From Candidatus Hadersleviella danica (GTDB lineage: Bacteria; Chloroflexota; Anaerolineae; Promineifilales; Promineifilaceae): a DNA stretch of 64,000 nucleotides. A program made the translations under genes and the position numbers. Under the pieces are notes generated by a model that worked only from the letters and a program-made list of their open reading frames with translations, was not told the DNA's origin and made no database searches. Of this stretch, positions 62,391-64,000 are shown one piece after another. Every line of letters starts with the position of its first letter. Position 1 is the first letter of the stretch. The stretch is taken from the NCBI GenBank assembly GCA_016711405.1, contig JADJSZ010000029.1, positions 1 through 64,000 of the forward strand, given 5' to 3'.

Positions 62391-62573
62391 GTTGTAGGGG
62401 CGGGAGGGCGGCATGATACGCCAGCGCAAAACGTTAAGATGCGTCTTGCCGCCCGCTCGCCCTTGGTGCGGGTGAGTATGGGGCGAGCGGGCGCGGGGTG
62501 GGAGTTGTTTTGTTTCCCCGCAGGTTTGTTCCGCGCCCTCCCGCCCCTACGGGGTGGTGTTTCGGTGCGTGTG

Positions 62574-64000
62574 TTATGGCTCTACGAGAGATAGCGCAAA
62601 GTTCATGGCCAGCTCTTGGTGGGCGATGCGCAGTGCTTGGGGAAGGGAACCGTGCCCCGCATCGAACCAGTGGACTTGGATGGACTTGCCGAGTTCTTGG
62701 AGGAGCGTCTCGTAGGCTTGCATTTGGCGGGCGGGGCAACGGGTGTCGTTGCTTCCTTGGATGACGAGGATGGGGGCTTGTAGATTGGCGGCGTAGGTGA
62801 TGGGCGAGCTGTTGCGGTGTGCCTCGGCCGTGTCGCTGGGCGTGCCGCCGAAGAGGGCGCGTTGGTATCCTTTGAGGTTTTCCGCTTGGTCTTCGTACAT
62901 GAGCGCCCAATCGGCGATGGCGACGGTGGCAATGCCGCCTGCCCACAGTTGGGGAGCCTTGCCGAGCGCTTGGAGGGTGAGGTAGCCGCCGTAAGAGCCG
63001 CCGACGAGGAACACTTTATCGGGCAGGGCGATGTTATTGGCCACCAGCCAGTGATAGGCGGCTTCCATATCGGTTACTTCAAGGTCGCCAAGGTTGCCGC
63101 GAATGGACTCCTCGAATGATTTGCCAAACGTGACGGAGCCGTGGTAGTTCAGGCTGAAAAAGGCAAAGCCCATGTCTACCCATGCTTGTCCCTCGGCCGA
63201 GAAGTAATCGAGCATGACGGCCGTTGGCCCCCCATGTGTGTGCAAAATGGTGGGGAATGGCCCTGCGCCCTCGGGCGTGATGAGCCAGCCCTGCACCTCA
63301 TCCCCCTGTGCGCCTATCAGGCTGATGGAACGCCACGGCCGCCCCGCTGGGACGGGCTGGCCAGCGGCAAGGGTGCGGCGCAATGCGCCTGTCTGGCTAT
63401 CCAAAGCGACGAGTTGGGCGGGGGTAGCGGCATCTTGCCATGTCAGGATGAGTTCGTCGGCCGTCCACATCATGCGCCAGCCCGAGAACACGCCTGCGGG
63501 GGTTTGCGGCAAAGCATGAAGCGTGTCCGTGGCCAACTCGTAGCGGTACAGCGTTTGTTGGGCGGCGTGGAGCTGGTCTAAGATGAGTTGCTGGCCGTCG
63601 GGCGACCATGCCATGATGCTGATTGCGCCTTGCAACCCATCCAAAACGAGTTCCCGCCGCTCGCCCGTGCGTGGGTTCCAGATGAGCGGCCGTTCGATGC
63701 CTGTTTCGTTGCTGGTGGCGGCTATCCACGGGGTGGCAAGATGGGGGCTGGGTCAAACTCAATGCTGGCCTCTTCACCCGCGCTAAGTTCGCCGACAAGT
63801 TCGGCCGTCTCTACTTCAACGGCGCGGAGGACGCTATCAAGGCTCCCCGTGGGGCTGGTCATAAAGTAGGCCAGCGACCCATCGGCCGAGAAACGGGGGC
63901 CAAAGGTGAGGTGTTGGCTCTGAAAGAGGGCGCGGGGGGGTGCGCTTAAATCGCTGGGCAATACCCACACGCGGAACCCTTCTTCATCGGCTGAGGAGAA
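62574..64000 (-). CDS. S9-family prolyl oligopeptidase-like serine peptidase (partial, frameshift)
   Basis: The gene runs off the right edge, so the N-terminus is missing. The visible N-terminal part (VWVLPSDLSAPPRALFQSQH ... FSADGSLAYFM) and the second frame (LATPWIAATSNETGIERPLI, ISIMAWSPDGQQLILDQLH) belong to a beta-propeller. The C-terminal alpha/beta hydrolase has the catalytic triad: Ser in LVGGSYGGYLTL, Asp in IQGSNDTRCPAR, His in FDAGHGSLP. The frame changes near 63737. These enzymes cleave oligopeptides or remove acyl-aminoacids. The HTHGGPTAVM oxyanion block and GFAFFSLNYHGS are typical. Confidence 0.88.

Noticed and set aside
62114..62416. Cys/Asn-rich 100-codon frame across array 4
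   Set aside because: Period effect; no ribosome-binding site and no export signal.
63397..63798. 133-codon minus-strand frame inside the S9 peptidase
   Set aside because: Out of frame with the peptidase and without a domain; only a by-product of the frameshift near 63737.

Overview
The window looks like chromosomal DNA of a Chloroflexota bacterium, most likely of the Anaerolineae/Ardenticatenia kind. This is inferred from gene content only: large secreted beta-helix and SdrD-like proteins, cyclase/AAA signalling proteins, a RIO1 kinase, and short C-terminal FLPxxxRP tails. The DNA is fairly GC-rich. It is saturated with a CGGCCG-centred palindrome, and almost every gene border carries short tandem 'word' repeats that fold into hairpins. 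There is no rRNA, no CRISPR array and no recognisable IS element. One tRNA-Leu is present.

Layout. 1-310: left-edge partial gene of unknown function. 599-5879: three tandem copies of a membrane/beta-propeller gene family, each broken by several frameshifts. 5.9-9.6 kb: HD hydrolase, hotdog thioesterase, broken membrane gene, LamG-domain surface protein. 9.99-10.3 kb: first 21-bp tandem array. 10.5-15.4 kb: SDR enzyme, GNAT acetyltransferase, a two-component system beside a secreted Asp-rich/Met-rich repeat protein, SufE. 15.8-24.5 kb: housekeeping genes (PspC, truncated haemoglobin, YgfZ, NnrE/NnrD, AroE, SbcD, tRNA-Leu, TilS). 24.7-30.7 kb: GAF/PAS cyclase, Nudix, LysM lipoprotein, deoxynucleoside kinase, RarD, small membrane proteins. 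31.2 kb: second array. 32.1-32.3 kb: a 23-codon mini-ORF with its own expression signals. 32.5-44.7 kb: RIO1 kinase, two very large surface proteins, an enolase-superfamily enzyme, an AAA/cyclase regulator, a LysM protein. 44.9-48.8 kb: TlpA-like thioredoxin, DUF952, FAD amine oxidase, LolD-like ATPase, NadD. 49.0-57.4 kb: a dispersed YnjBCD-F-like ABC transporter cluster (substrate-binding protein, two half-permeases, ATPase, CDP-alcohol phosphatidyltransferase). It is interspersed with a flavin halogenase-like gene, a YdjM-like hydrolase, the third array and a downstream thioredoxin-fold gene with an in-frame TGA at its redox cysteine. 57.6-64 kb: pyridine nucleotide-disulfide oxidoreductase, SdrD-type surface protein, small membrane protein, fourth array, S9 peptidase running off the right edge.

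Caveat. At least fourteen genes carry single-base indels, several in homopolymers. Either the assembly has residual indel errors or many genes are decaying. I mark each break and give the reconstructed reading. The peroxiredoxin-like gene is different: its TGA is in frame with no indel, sits exactly at the first position of a CxxC motif, and is followed by a plausible SECIS hairpin. It is the best candidate here for unusual decoding.

The most unusual DNA-level features are the CGGCCG palindrome, the four arrays with a 21-bp period (two helical turns), and the many hairpins built from short repeated words at gene ends.
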